DNA of 28,597 nt from Sperchopsis tessellata (GCA_033557685.1 JAWQRN010000541.1:1-28597), one strand, 5' to 3'; numbered from the stretch's first letter, positions 10,724 through 20,321 are shown. The notes: a model not told the origin generated them from the letters alone. A program made the numbers and translations.

Positions 10724-10757
10724 TATAAAAGATTGAGCGCCGGAAATCAAAGTCAGA
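10724..10757 (+). promoter_or_regulatory. Putative RNA polymerase II core promoter
   Basis: TATAAAAG at 10724-10731 is followed by TCAGA at 10753-10757, an insect-type initiator whose A lies about 31 bases after the first T of the TATA box, the canonical spacing. The surrounding 150 bases are much GC-richer than their neighbours. It probably belongs to the LTR-like segment and not to a host gene, since no plus-strand coding exon follows. Confidence 0.45.
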
Positions 10758-11039
10758 CGAAGTCCGCTACAGTAAGCAAGAGTCGCCAGGTAACATTCTC
10801 CGCTCAACACCTCTTAATTTCCGCATTCCTTCATAAGCACGTTTTCATTCATTAGTTTAATTCTCTATTTACATTTTCTTTTATAAAATATACTGCATTT
10901 ATTATCCAAGCATCTACTGTATATGTTATATCTTGTCTACTAGTATTTATTCTTAGTTTAGTTTCTTTAATTAATTCTTGTATATGTATTTGCATTAGTT
11001 AATATACATTCTTTTTGCAACTTAACTTATTTTCTTTTA

Positions 11040-11807
11040 TGTTAAATTATTTCCCTTTCATCATTATTATTTCGTACCCCAGTGTGTGCTCCAAATGCTT
11101 CCTCCCTCCCCCATATTGGTGGCTGTAAATTGTTCCAGCGTATCAACCTTTCTAACCACTTAAAGGATTTCCTCTCTATCATCAACTCTCTCACGGTTTT
11201 CAGATCTGAAGGCTATTATTTACTTTTTCCCAATCATAAGTTTCTGTTTCATCTGTTTGTAGCTCGTATGCTGCTCTATCGTCTGAAGGGTGGCATCATA
11301 GTTGTATCTTCTTACATCTTCCTTTATTAGCTTTTTAATGATCTTTGAAAATTCTACATACTCTCATTTAGCCTTCTTGTCTTAGCTTTACTTTTTAGTT
11401 CTCTATGCTGCCTTTGTAGAGTCTTAGTATATTATGAAATTTTCGACTCCTTTTTACCATTGGCAGTTCCAGATATGACTCTGGTCGTATCTGTTATTAT
11501 ACAAAACACATTATCAGCAGCACCATTATATTCGTCCAGTGTAGTAAATGTGTTTCTAAGCCCTATTTGAAATACTTCTTGATTAGATTTTAGATGGTCC
11601 AAGTTTATTTTACTGCCACAGTGATTACTTCCAGTGTCAAAACGGTTCAGAACTGTGCAGTGTTGTATGATGGTTCTCCTACCATTGAATATGTAGTCAA
11701 TCTTGCCCTTAGTGTTTTGCGATTGTTGTTTGCGTCTCTATATTAATTTCTTCTGTATATAAGTCCTTTCTGTATATTCTTGTCTTTAAGACTTTATTTT
11801 GGGTAAT
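11040..11807 (-). mobile_element. LINE endonuclease and linker remnant, minus strand
   Basis: The minus strand at about 11590-11720 reads KIDYIFNGRRTIIQHCTVLN, then a RFDTGSNH segment, the C-terminal part of the APE-type endonuclease of LINEs. The usual Gly-Ser-Asp-His is changed to Gly-Ser-Asn-His, losing the catalytic Asp. Continuing toward 11350 comes the linker helix (IGLRNTFTTLDEYN), and more degenerate linker reaches about 11060. Placed before the RT remnant at 9535-10475 on the same strand. Confidence 0.6.
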
Positions 11808-12380
11808 TTAAGTGCTATATATTCTTCTGCATAAGAATAACCATAGACAATGAAGCCTACTGGGCACTATCACACGTACTGAAATTGAATAAAGTGCACC
11901 GTAACAACAAGATGAGGATCTACAAGAGAATTATAAGGCCTATCGTGCGTTATGGAAGCACAGCATAAGTCAAGAAAAAAAAACAAAGAACATACTCAAC
12001 ATCTCTGAAAGGAAAGTATTAAAAAAAATACTAGGACCCGCAAGGGACAACAACACCTGGAGATCTAGGTTCAACAATGAGCAGTACACATTCTTTAAAG
12101 AACTCCCTCTTTTGGGACATGTCAGGCTACAACGATTACGGTGGGCTGGGAATGTGACCAGAATCGAGGATACGAAGTGGACAAAGAGAATACTAAACAG
12201 TCGAATGCAAGGAAAAGCACAAGTCAGTAGGCCACGAAAACGATAGGAGGACAAAGTGTAAGCTGATGCAAGGGACCTTCTAGGAATACGAGTCCTAATT
12301 TGGACTGTAGCACCATAGGAAGGAGAAGAAGTGCTTCCTTTGTATTCATGGGTAGAAGATATGCTGGTCACTTAAGTGCT
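11808..12380 (+). mobile_element. Inserted LINE 3' fragment flanked by 9-bp direct repeats
   Basis: TTAAGTGCT occurs at 11808-11816 and again at 12372-12380, bracketing a 555-bp segment that translates on the plus strand as a LINE ORF2 C-terminus: KMRIYKRIIRPIVRYGS, then SERKVLKKILGPARDN, TWRSRFNNEQY, LRWAGNVTRIED, and a Gly-Lys-Ala...Arg-Pro-Arg-Lys-Arg tail. A 5'-truncated LINE with a target-site duplication is the natural reading. Several stops show it is dead. No poly(A) tail is visible at the 3' end (right side). Confidence 0.65.
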
Positions 12381-12960
12381 GGTATCATTTGTTAGATACA
12401 GATATTTATTTCTTCTTTCATTTTCTTAAGATCTTTATTTTTGTGCATGGAGCAGGTGTCATCTGCATATACAAAGTCAAATGCCTATGGTACATTTTGC
12501 ATAATATAGGGCCGAGAACACTTCCTTGGGGAACCCCGTAATCACGGGATCGGCTAGTGCTTATTTCTTCTTGAATTTTAGTACTTTGTTTCCTATCTTT
12601 TAAATAACTTTGGCATAGCTACAGTGGATTTCCACAAACTCCTACCTCATCCGTTTTTTATAAGGCCCTTGGATACAGTGTCGAATCCTTTTTTAAGGTT
12701 TATGTACACACTTATCACAAATACCTTCTTGGACATTATCCACAAGATCGTTTATTGCACTTGTGGTGCTATATTTTTCCTGGAAGGCATATTGTGTATG
12801 TAATAAATTCTCTAGTTTTTAGGAAAGTTAAATATTTTACACCTACATTCTATAATTTTTGTTATTTTTGTCTCCGCTTTTATGTAAGGGCCTGATTAGT
12901 ATATTTGGGTAATGTCCAGTTGACATAATTTTCTTTATTAATTTTACGATTATCGGTGTT
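12381..12960 (-). mobile_element. LINE RT fragment with YADD catalytic motif, minus strand
   Basis: Minus-strand reading gives an RT finger segment with HTQYAFQEKYSTTSAINDL-like residues (about 12745-12800) and FVYADDT at 12458-12478, which carries the catalytic Asp pair of LINE reverse transcriptase. Frameshifts and stops lie between. Its order relative to the endonuclease remnant below 11808 is not that of one element, so it is probably a separate jockey/CR1-like copy. Confidence 0.6.
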
Positions 12961-12974
12961 ACTTCTATGCTTCT

Positions 12975-14692
12975 AGCAAATATATATTTGTTGATGATAA
13001 AATGGATTACCTAAATAAAAATCTAAGTTTACTCTTTGATACTCATGCACATTATTTCATTGCGGGACCTATGCTATCTGACATGAAAAAAAGTTTATTT
13101 AAAAACCCTAACTACTTCGCATTCTTCTAAAACTACTTGGTCTACTTTAAGGAAACTAGGAATTTCTTCATTCTATAAAAAGTCTCAAATACCCCCTTAT
13201 TTAAATAATCCATCGTTAATAAGTTCCTACTTCAATTCTACTCAGAATACATTGCCTTATGACCAGGAATTGTTTAATTTTTATAGTAATAATATTTTGA
13301 ACTCTGTTAATGTCTTTCAATTTCATCCTTACAGAAAAGGATGTCGAAATAGTTCTTCTGTCAATCACTTCCACAGCTACTGATGGCCTCAGCATAAAAA
13401 TGATTCTTATGTGTTGACCTCTTCTCCTTCATTATCTCCGGCATATTTTTAATTTTTGTATTTCTTCATCCGTATATCCTGCATGCTGGAATGATACCAA
13501 TATTGTTCCTGTGGCAAAGATTCGTGAACCTAAAGATGTAAGTTGCGTCCAATAAGTATCTTGCCCGTCCTCTCCAAGGCATTTGAGAAATTAATTGCAG
13601 CATAAATACACTTGCATTTGGACAGATTCTCTGTTTTACCCTGCACCCAGTCGGGATTCCGGTCTGGTTAAGATTGTTCTTCGACTTTTCTTGATATTTC
13701 TGATGGGATACTTGATTCGGTTGCCCTTATAATGCTGGATTACTCCAAGGCATTTGATACTTTAAAACTGGGAGCTGCAAATTTCAATCAACAATGTTCC
13801 GTTGCTGGTGACAATTAATGCAGAGAGCTTGGGAGTCACTCTTGAGTCCAAGGCCGAGTTAATTCAACGTTCCTTTTGCTATTTAAAACTTCTATTTTCC
13901 CACAGACACATTCTAAATCAAAATCTTAAAATGCTTCTCTGTGACTCATTAATACTAACTAGTTTCAATTATTGTGATGTTGTGTATAATTCTTGTTTAC
14001 TTTCCACTGATGTTAAGCATATACAGCACATACAAAATTTACGTCTCCGGTTTGAATACGGCATTCGTAAATATCAGAGTGTTTTTCGTGCCTTGGAGTG
14101 GACGAAATGATTGTGTATGACTGATTGTCAGTTGCTGCATTCGGCGTGTTTCTACCACAAATTAATTACCTATAAAACACCTCCATACCTGTACAATAGG
14201 ATAAGATATAGAACTGATGTGCACAACATAAATCTCCATTATAGACATAATCTTACAATTACCATCCATACGTTAGGAGGTCATTTACATACTGTGCATG
14301 TCTATAACAAGATACCAGTGAGTTTGACCCGCCTCACAGTAAGTGCATTTAAACGCAGATTGAAGGTTCTCTTGGGTGACAGAACTTTTGCTTTTATTTA
14401 AATTCCTTCCATTTTAATATGTTGATTTTTTCTTGGTGATGGTTAGTGTGTGCTTTCTGCTGATATGCGATATAGTTTTTTTTAAATTTATGGTTGATCC
14501 AGAATCTTGTTTTTAGTTGTAGGGAAACAAGGGAAAACCATATGGTTTTGTTTTAAGCCAATCTGTCCTTGTTTCCCATTGGTCACAGATAATGTTTTTA
14601 ATTTTTTTTGTTAGTACACTTGTATGTATTAACTATTTATGTAATATTTGTGTCAGTAAAGTGCTTAATAATAATAATAATAATAGTATTTA
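12975..14692 (+). mobile_element. Jockey-like LINE, internally deleted, with AAT-repeat 3' tail
   Basis: The plus strand reads a linker (TTWSTLRKLGISSFYKKS near 13130-13185; PYLNNPSLISSYFN to 13250), an RT start (TATDGLSIKMILM at 13375), VYPACWNDTNIVPVAKI (13460-13520) and LDYSKAFDTL (13735-13765). It then jumps directly to the post-catalytic LGVTLESK (13830) and the C-terminal thumb and tail (13860-14400, stop at 14399-14401). The roughly 150-200 residues with the FADD catalytic loop are missing. The 3' end at 14668-14692 is an AATAAT repeat, typical of LINE tails. It lies 88 bp from the RINT1 exon at 14780, on the opposite strand. Confidence 0.72.
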
Positions 14693-14779
14693 GGTCTAAG
14701 AATCAACGCAACAAACTTGCATTGTTACTTGAAATTGAATTTCTAATAATTTAAATTTAAAAAATTGTTTTATAAATAC

Positions 14780-14885
14780 CTTTGCATCAATATGATGCAG
14801 TCCAAGTTTATCCATAATTGGCTGTATCCATTGTTCCACAAATTCTACATGATCCCTTATCCATGATAGAATTTGTGTAAAATAC
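14780..14885 (-). CDS. RINT1: RINT1 (RAD50 interactor 1/Tip20 family), exon 5 of those visible
   Basis: Acceptor TTTTAG and donor AAG|GTATTT frame a 106-nt exon giving YFTQILSWIRDHVEFVEQWI and then QPIMDKLGLHHIDAK. It completes the Pro-Glu-Trp-Tyr-x-x-Gln-x-x-x-Trp-Ile segment that is the most recognisable part of RINT1. It ends in phase 0 after 315 codons in total, whereas family members are roughly 700-800 residues, so more than half of the protein is still missing. No further exon was found on the minus strand down to the Yellow gene. Confidence 0.82.
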
Positions 14886-14980
14886 CTAAAAGATAAATGG
14901 ATTAATAAATAATTAAATTTAAAGTATACGTAAAAAAAATATATAAAATAGATTTAATATTATTTAAACTTTATACTCAC

Positions 14981-15268
14981 CATTCAGGTTTGTCCACCCT
15001 ATTTGTCTGTCTCGTCCCATAAAAATGATAAATGAATCTCTTCCGCAAAGGCAACACCAAAAAATGTATGGGCAAAGAAAGCGGAGGAAAATCTGACAGT
15101 AAGCCTGAGGTTATTACAGGAGTAGCAGATTCTTCTGGAAGTTCAATTTGCAACAAATATTCTGCTATTACTTGAATTTTATTGATGTTCGCTTGTGAAG
15201 GTGTTTGTAGGCTAAAGTTCGTATTTACAAAAGGCCATTTTATTGATTTTTGAACTTCTTCAAAATCA
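14981..15268 (-). CDS. RINT1: RINT1, exon 4
   Basis: A 288-nt exon from acceptor ATTTTAG to donor GAATG|GTGAGT. It encodes DFEEVQKSIKWPFVNTNF, then a central helix region, then PLSLPIHFLVLPLRKRFIYH followed by FYGTRQTNRVDKPE. The LPxRKRFxYHFxGxRQTNxxxKPEW block is diagnostic of RINT1, the metazoan relative of yeast Tip20. RINT1 pairs with ZW10 and NAG in the NRZ tethering complex on the ER, which captures Golgi-derived COPI vesicles. It was also described as a RAD50 interactor. No stops or shifts are present, and phases match both neighbouring exons. Confidence 0.9.
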
Positions 15269-15334
15269 CTAAAATTATTAATAAATATTAGAAGCTAACA
15301 ATCTAATAATGAATTAATATAGAAATCAAAAGGT

Positions 15335-15751
15335 CAGTAGCCTGATTTGATACACAATCTTCTTCTTTTTCTTTCGATTACAACTCCTAATAATCCTTGG
15401 CCTACCCAATTCTCCGCCTCCAATCATCTCGGTCCAACGCCTAGTTTCTCCTGGTCTTTGCACCTAGTAGTTCGCTTGCACTTTAGCCAAGCTATCCGCC
15501 CATCTCACCTACGTTTACCGAATGGTCTATTCCCTCGTAGATTGCTGACAAGTACCTTCTTTGGAGTTTATATGTCTGGCATCCGCTGCACATGTCCCAC
15601 CCATAGTAACCTCATTAATTTAATATGTGATGAGATGTCGGCTTCATTATACATTTGGTACAGTTCATGATTAAACCGGATTCTCCAAATTCCCCCTTCA
15701 TTTATGGGTCCATATATTTTCCACAGTATTTTCCTCTTGAAGGTGTTTAAG
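15335..15751 (-). mobile_element. 5'-truncated LINE 3' end, minus strand
   Basis: The minus strand reads LNTFKRKILWKIYGPINEGG, WRIRFNHELYQMYNEADI, LLWVGHVQRMPDI and a basic tail ending around 15350-15400 (DDWRRRIG), the C-terminus of an RTE-like/arthropod LINE ORF2. It stops abruptly at 15751, where the GGGGGG run beside the TIR element begins. Stops within the tail show it is dead. Confidence 0.7.
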
Positions 15752-15766
15752 GGGGGAAACCACATT

Positions 15767-16959
15767 AGGAGGTTCAAAAAATCCGATTTTTTTTTTATTG
15801 CATAAATCATTAGCTTAACTATCCAAGAATACGTTGCCAAAATTTAAAAGTGAAATTCGCATTCGTTAAGATTTTATGAGCATAGAACCGAGCGCTCATC
15901 GGGTACAGGCTACCTCAGGTAGTCTCTTTATTTACTTACGTAGCCTTGTAGCGGAACCTTTGTATCTTTCTTTTCAAATAACGGTATGTAAGCTACTAGA
16001 ACAGACTGGTCCAAGCAGGGACTAGAAGCATCAACTCAAGAGATTATTTCGATTATATTCTGTTAGAGCATCGCTGTACCTTACTTGGCGTCAGTTTTGA
16101 TTTAGCCTTCTACGAGTGCGTTTGTAATTGAGAGTGAAAAATGACTTCGTATCCGAAAGGTGACAGTGAGACTAACGAACGCCGCATTAAGCCGCGTAAG
16201 AGAAAGTTCCATGGGAACCAGCACGACAATAAACAGACTGATAATAATGAAGATCGCTAGTGTGAAACGTAATTCATTGGAGTCGGAAAGCCTGAAAAGC
16301 ACTGCTGCAAGCGCAAAACGAAGCCTATGAGGAAGAAGAAGGATTAATATATGGTGCTGGAATCGCAGGTTAATTGGTGAGCATTTTACATTATTGTTAA
16401 CTTCCTTAAATTTCTAGTTTTCGAGAATTTTTTTTTTAAACGCGTTTTTCTCAAAATGACTTTTTTCATATTTGCGGGAAGTCTAACTCAAAAAGTAAAA
16501 AACTGATCATTATGAAAATTAATAGTATGATTATTTATTAAATTTCGAAATATATGAACCAACTTTTAACATGATATCAGGATTTTAAAGGTGTTTTTTT
16601 TGCATAATTAGTAAAAAAAAATGGTGAAAATTGAAGTAAATTTTTCCAACGGCTGCAAAATTTTTAATTTTCATTATTTTCACCTGTATTTGGTTCATAT
16701 TCTTAGAAAATAAGTTATTAATGTAAAATGAAAACCTTTTCAATTTCAGATTAAAATTGGAATGGCTACACGTCCCGCAATTGGAGAACTCTACTTACGA
16801 CCTTCAGCGGACATCAGTGCGTAATTTTGTTATTTTTGGCAGAAATCATTCAAAAAAAATTCACAAACGTTGTTCGAAATATGAATAAAATGATGTCAAA
16901 ATTTGATTGAATTCTAATTAATTTTCCCCACCCAAAAAATCTGTGAAAATGAGCCTCCT
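15767..16959. mobile_element. TIR element copy A (possibly Mutator-like, non-autonomous)
   Basis: The segment begins AGGAGGTTCA and ends TGAGCCTCCT. Its two 26-base ends, one complemented, agree at about 18 positions, including the first six and a GATTTTTT block at the same offset. CACATT precedes it (15761-15766) and follows it (16960-16965), consistent with a short target duplication. It contains a 39-codon frame at 16141 with a basic KRKFHGNQ motif that I associate from memory with N-termini of Mutator-like transposase proteins. No transposase core is present. A second, shorter copy follows immediately. Confidence 0.5.
16141..16260 (+). pseudogene. Short basic ORF inside the TIR element, transposase N-terminal remnant?
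   Basis: ATG at 16141 opens 39 codons ending TAG at 16260. The peptide contains RRIKPRKRKFHGNQHDNKQT. The Lys-Arg-Lys-Phe-x-Gly-Asn-Gln motif recurs near the start of proteins annotated as Mutator-like transposases in arthropods and cnidarians, as far as I remember; this was not verified. Beyond the stop the same strand continues with Cys/Lys-rich codons and more stops, so it is a remnant at best. It is deleted in copy B. Confidence 0.35.
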
Positions 16960-16965
16960 CACATT

Positions 16966-17310
16966 AGGAGGTTTATTGCTAAATCGTTAGCTTAGCTATC
17001 CAAGAATACGTTGTCAAAAGTTCAAAGCGAAATTCGCATTTGTTTAGATTTTATGAGCATACTACACTCATCAGGTACAGGCTAAATCGCACAGCAGGTA
17101 GGGCGGAGCACTACCTCAGGTAGTCGCTTTATTTACTTACGTAGCCTTGTAGCGGAACCCCACCTTTGCATCTTTCTTTTCAAATAACGGTATAGAAGGT
17201 ACTAGAACAGGCTGGTCCAAGCAGGGACTAAAAGCATTATTGTTAACTTCCTTAAATTTCAAGTTTTTGAGAATTTTTTTTTCAAACGCGTTTTTCTCAA
17301 AATGACTTTT
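16966..17310. repeat. TIR element copy B, direct repeat of copy A
   Basis: Starting again with AGGAGGTT, this segment repeats copy A block by block: the CTATCCAAGAATACGTTG, TTTATTTACTTACGTAGCC and CAGGCTGGTCCAAGCAGGG segments match with minor changes. It lacks A's 16032 to about 16390 (including the coding remnant), lacks about 20 bases near the left end, and carries about 28 extra bases before ACTACCTCAGG. It ends after TCTCAAAATGACTTTT (17310) without a right terminus. Confidence 0.8.
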
Positions 17311-17409
17311 AATTTGTTGTTTATATATTTTATATTCACAATTATTTCTGTCAATAAGGTTCTAAATATGTAAATATAATTATAATGGAAATCAAATTAA
17401 TATACTTAC

Positions 17410-17583
17410 TGTGAAAATTTCTCTTTGAGTATATTATGCCAGTGGTGTAATGTTTCCTTTAAATAATTGCACAGATTATGAGCTTTTGATCCAGCTAAAT
17501 TTCTACTGATTTCACAAAGATTTGCAAATACTGTAGCACACTTTTCATCATCTTTGTTTGCAATTTCTTTTTGTAATTCAGAA
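17410..17583 (-). CDS. RINT1: RINT1, exon 3
   Basis: A 174-nt exon (acceptor TTTTTTAG, donor CACA|GTAAGT) giving SELQKEIANKDDEKCATVFA, then NLCEISRNLAGSKAHNLCNY and KETLHHWHNILKEKFS. The Cys-x-x-Leu...Trp-x-x-x-Leu-Lys-x-x-Phe pattern fits the RINT1 N-terminal region just after the coiled coil. It enters and leaves with two bases of a split codon, consistent with exons at 17920 and 14981. The 2.1-kb intron before exon 4 holds a LINE 3' end and the duplicated TIR element. Confidence 0.82.
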
Positions 17584-17919
17584 CTAAAAAATAAAAATTG
17601 TATAAATAATTATAATCTACAAGATGATTGTATACATATTAAAAAAGGATTCCTAACAAACAAGTCGTAAGTTGTCTAATATTTATCCAAGGGTTAGCTG
17701 GAGTGTTAAAGTAATGTCTTTTTGTGGCGATTAAGTAGATTTCAGTTTAGTCTCAATATGAATCAGTTAAGAGAAATTTATTGCATCAGAAAGGACCTAT
17801 CCTAAGCCAAGGCACATGAGATGGGTCTTTTTTAAGGAAAAAACTGGTGAAACAATGTTTCCATATATCCCATATATTTTATTTTATTTTAATTTTTGTC
17901 AGCACAAAAGATTTCTTAC

Positions 17920-18155
17920 CTTAAACTTTCTATTCGTTGTATAACTCTCATATACTGAACGGTAGACTCAATTGTATTGATGCGATTACAATATTCTTGT
18001 ACGGTTTTTCTAATTTCATCTACTTTATCTAGTTGTGTCTCTATATCTTTATCGATGATTTTTGATTCGTTTAAAAGACCCTCCACTTTATCTATGGTGC
18101 CATCGACATTACTGATAAATTTTGCTATACTTGAACTTGGATTTTTCAAATCAAG
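17920..18155 (-). CDS. RINT1: RINT1, exon 2 (coiled coil)
   Basis: A 236-nt exon (acceptor TTTTTCAG, donor TTAAG|GTAAGA) translating as LDLKNPSSSIAKFISNVDGT, then a heptad-rich stretch IDKVEGLLNESKIIDKDIET continuing to TVQYMRVIQRIESL. It forms a long amphipathic coiled coil, as found at the N-terminus of RINT1/Tip20 proteins, where it mediates pairing with the ZW10-like subunit. It joins exon 1 in phase 0 and exon 3 with a split Ser codon. The Met at 18149 is internal. Confidence 0.82.
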
Positions 18156-18534
18156 CTGAAAAATATAAAGACAATTATATGCAAATAGTTTTATTTGGAT
18201 TTTTTTTTTTACTTAGCTATAATATTAGTTTCTACAAAGCTATGTAATATTTTCAGAGGTGTGTAAATTTATTTAATGAAAAAATTGGTTTCGTAAAAAA
18301 TGTTTTCAGTTTTTTTCCTTGAACGTTCTTGTGTTTCCCATCTCCATATATGTACTTAGTAATAATAATATTAAAACATTTATAACCAACATACAGCATA
18401 AAATCAGATAAATACAATATATAAAAAAGAAACTCCTTATCCTAAACAAAAAATAAATTAAAAAGAGTACATCTTTCTTATAATTAAAAATTAAAATACA
18501 TTATCCATGCATGGTCAAATGGAATGATCTCGGA

Positions 18535-19060
18535 TTAGATAAGATAAGATACATTTTATTGTTATAGATCTCTTACAGACATTGACATTGTAAAATACAT
18601 ATGCAGGTTAAAAATCAATACACAGGTAAATCAATGAACAAACAACAATACAAAACTAAAACCTCAAAAAGTACAACAACACACCTACAGAATTTCAGCA
18701 AATTTATTCATCCACTCATCTCAGCCTCGGCTTAGGATGCAACACTGCATGTCAAAACGTGTCTCAAAAGATAAAAAAATCTCAAAAATGTACAACACTT
18801 AAAGACAGTTTACAGGTTTAAATAAACAATATACAGAACCCCAACTATAAAACACTGTACACGACCAACAAAAAACGCAAAAGTTCAGTAAAAACATTCA
18901 ACACCGCATATACTCCATGTTACCGCCGTAAAAACTTTCACTTTTCATGACTGTACTTAGATTTGCCATTATGCCTCCAGGGGGTATCATCGGTTATATT
19001 CTCTGGGATTTCCAAATTACCCATCATAAACTGGGCTATTGTTAAGAACACGTCCTATTT
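18535..19060 (-). mobile_element. Probable LINE 3' end with pentamer tail, minus strand
   Basis: On the minus strand this region ends with repeated TATCT units (18538-18550) right after an AATAAAATG sequence, the kind of short tandem repeat that terminates many non-LTR elements. Upstream is AC-rich sequence with a weak coding-like stretch near 18960-19040. No RT motif is visible, so the family is uncertain. Confidence 0.4.
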
Positions 19061-19117
19061 CTTACCTTATATCTAACTAGCCATATTTTAGCTCAGTTCG
19101 CCGCGAGAAGTCTAAAT

Positions 19118-19741
19118 GTGCGTTTAATTTCTTTCGCCCACTTTCACACTGCTCGCATTTCACCAACAAGAAGTAATCGATCCCCTGTAAACCTTGATCG
19201 CTATTTTCAAAAATTTGAATATCTTAAAAGCAGGCTTGAAAATGTTTTAACCATAAGAAAGCTTGCTGAAATAGATTCGGTCAAGATAGTTCACTTTGAA
19301 GCTTTACGCGCATCGGTACTAGAGTTATATCAGTCGATCGAAACATCTGCAAAGGCTTTAATAAAGATTTGTAATGAAAACAGCAACACTACTGTAAAAG
19401 TTTCCGTATTTTCCCTTCGCGAAGAATGTGACGAAATCTGGGCACAGATTACCATGATTAAACTTAAAATTTCAAGGTCAAATTCAACATCTTCTAACTC
19501 TACATCGACTCAAGCTGCAAACTCGCAGGTCAAACTACCAAAGATTGATTTGCCTTGCTTTTCTGGAGATGATTTATCTGACTGGCCACCATTCAAGGAA
19601 GTTTACATTTCATTAATTCAAGACAATCCATCGCTATTAGACATAATAAAGTTCCACTACCTGTGTAAATCATTAGATTCGTCTGCTTTCTTATTAATAA
19701 AAAATCTGCCGGTAGTACCAACTAATTATTCTGTGGTGTAG
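19118..19741 (+). pseudogene. BEL/Pao gag, N-terminal fragment
   Basis: An open 207-codon stretch with a helical N-terminus (about residues 20-120), a Ser/Thr-rich linker and then the core KLPKIDLPCFSGDDLSDWPP. The Leu-Pro-x-Ile-x-Leu-Pro-x-Phe-x-Gly then Trp-x-x-Phe pattern is the hallmark of the gag domain annotated as DUF1759 in BEL/Pao elements. It ends at a TAG that is premature compared with the family. Gag-like sequence resumes in another frame downstream. The true start is uncertain because the open frame has no clear upstream boundary. Confidence 0.8.
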
Positions 19742-19916
19742 AAAAGACGTGTGGAAAAGACATGTAGATAGATTCGACGATCCCCGCTTAGTAGCTACAC
19801 ACTATGTAGACAAACTTTTAAATTTGAAACCCTTAGGAAATCATTCATCGTCAGGATCGATGCAAGCCTTTGTAAATATAATAAGATAAAATTATGAAAC
19901 CTTTCATAATCTTAAT

Positions 19917-20321
19917 TTGCAAGATGAAACTGGTTTTCTATTACTCAATATTATACTGAGATTGGTTGATACTTCAACAAGCAGATGCTTTGAAACTGAA
20001 ATTGCAAAACAATGTCATATTCCAAATTTAGTGCAGCTCCTTGACTTCTTGCAAACGCAATGCAAAATCGCGAATAATTATGAAATAAATAGAACTGAAC
20101 AAATTGCTGTACTACCCAATGCACGTCGTAATAGCACTTCGCTATTAATTAGTTCGGCTTCGAATACCCAAACCATGCCTTCATCCTTATGTTCTCATTG
20201 TAGAGAGGATCACTGCATTTACGCTTGTGAAAAGTTTAAAGCACTTACTCTCCAACAACGCTTTGATATTGTGAAATCAAATAATCAATACTATAATAGT
20301 CTCTCGTCGCTACATATTTAA
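19917..20321 (+). pseudogene. BEL/Pao gag, C-terminal fragment with Cys/His knuckle
   Basis: A 134-codon open stretch continuing gag after a disrupted section (19742-19916). It includes CHIPNLVQLLDFLQTQCK, a helix typical of the domain end, then a zinc-knuckle-like CSHCREDHCIYACEKFK (Cys-x2-Cys-x4-His-x4-Cys, followed by a Lys-Phe). A second Cys/His group, CRICHSSHHTLLH, lies just past its stop at 20350-20390, as in related elements. Confidence 0.72.

Larger units (their letters stand above)
10600..11060 (+). mobile_element. Candidate solo LTR or promoter-bearing insertion inside a LINE
   Basis: This segment separates the RT part (below 10475) from the endonuclease part (above 11060) of a minus-strand LINE and has no LINE similarity of its own. 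It has a palindromic left part (10624-10651), a GC-richer block with a TATA box and initiator, then a long T-rich stretch, a composition seen in insect LTRs (U3 promoter, R, U5). I could not define TG/CA ends or a target duplication, so the element type is unproven. A genuine 5' exon of a host gene is the main alternative: a donor-like CCAG|GTAACA occurs at 10795-10802. Confidence 0.35.

Noticed and set aside
10622..10810. A 62-codon minus-strand open frame over the TATA block
   Set aside because: The peptide has no recognised domain, and the region is better explained as a promoter/LTR-like block on the plus strand.
11970..12371. A 133-codon minus-strand open frame
   Set aside because: The plus strand of the same segment reads as a LINE C-terminus with recognisable motifs; the minus frame is low-complexity and is its shadow.
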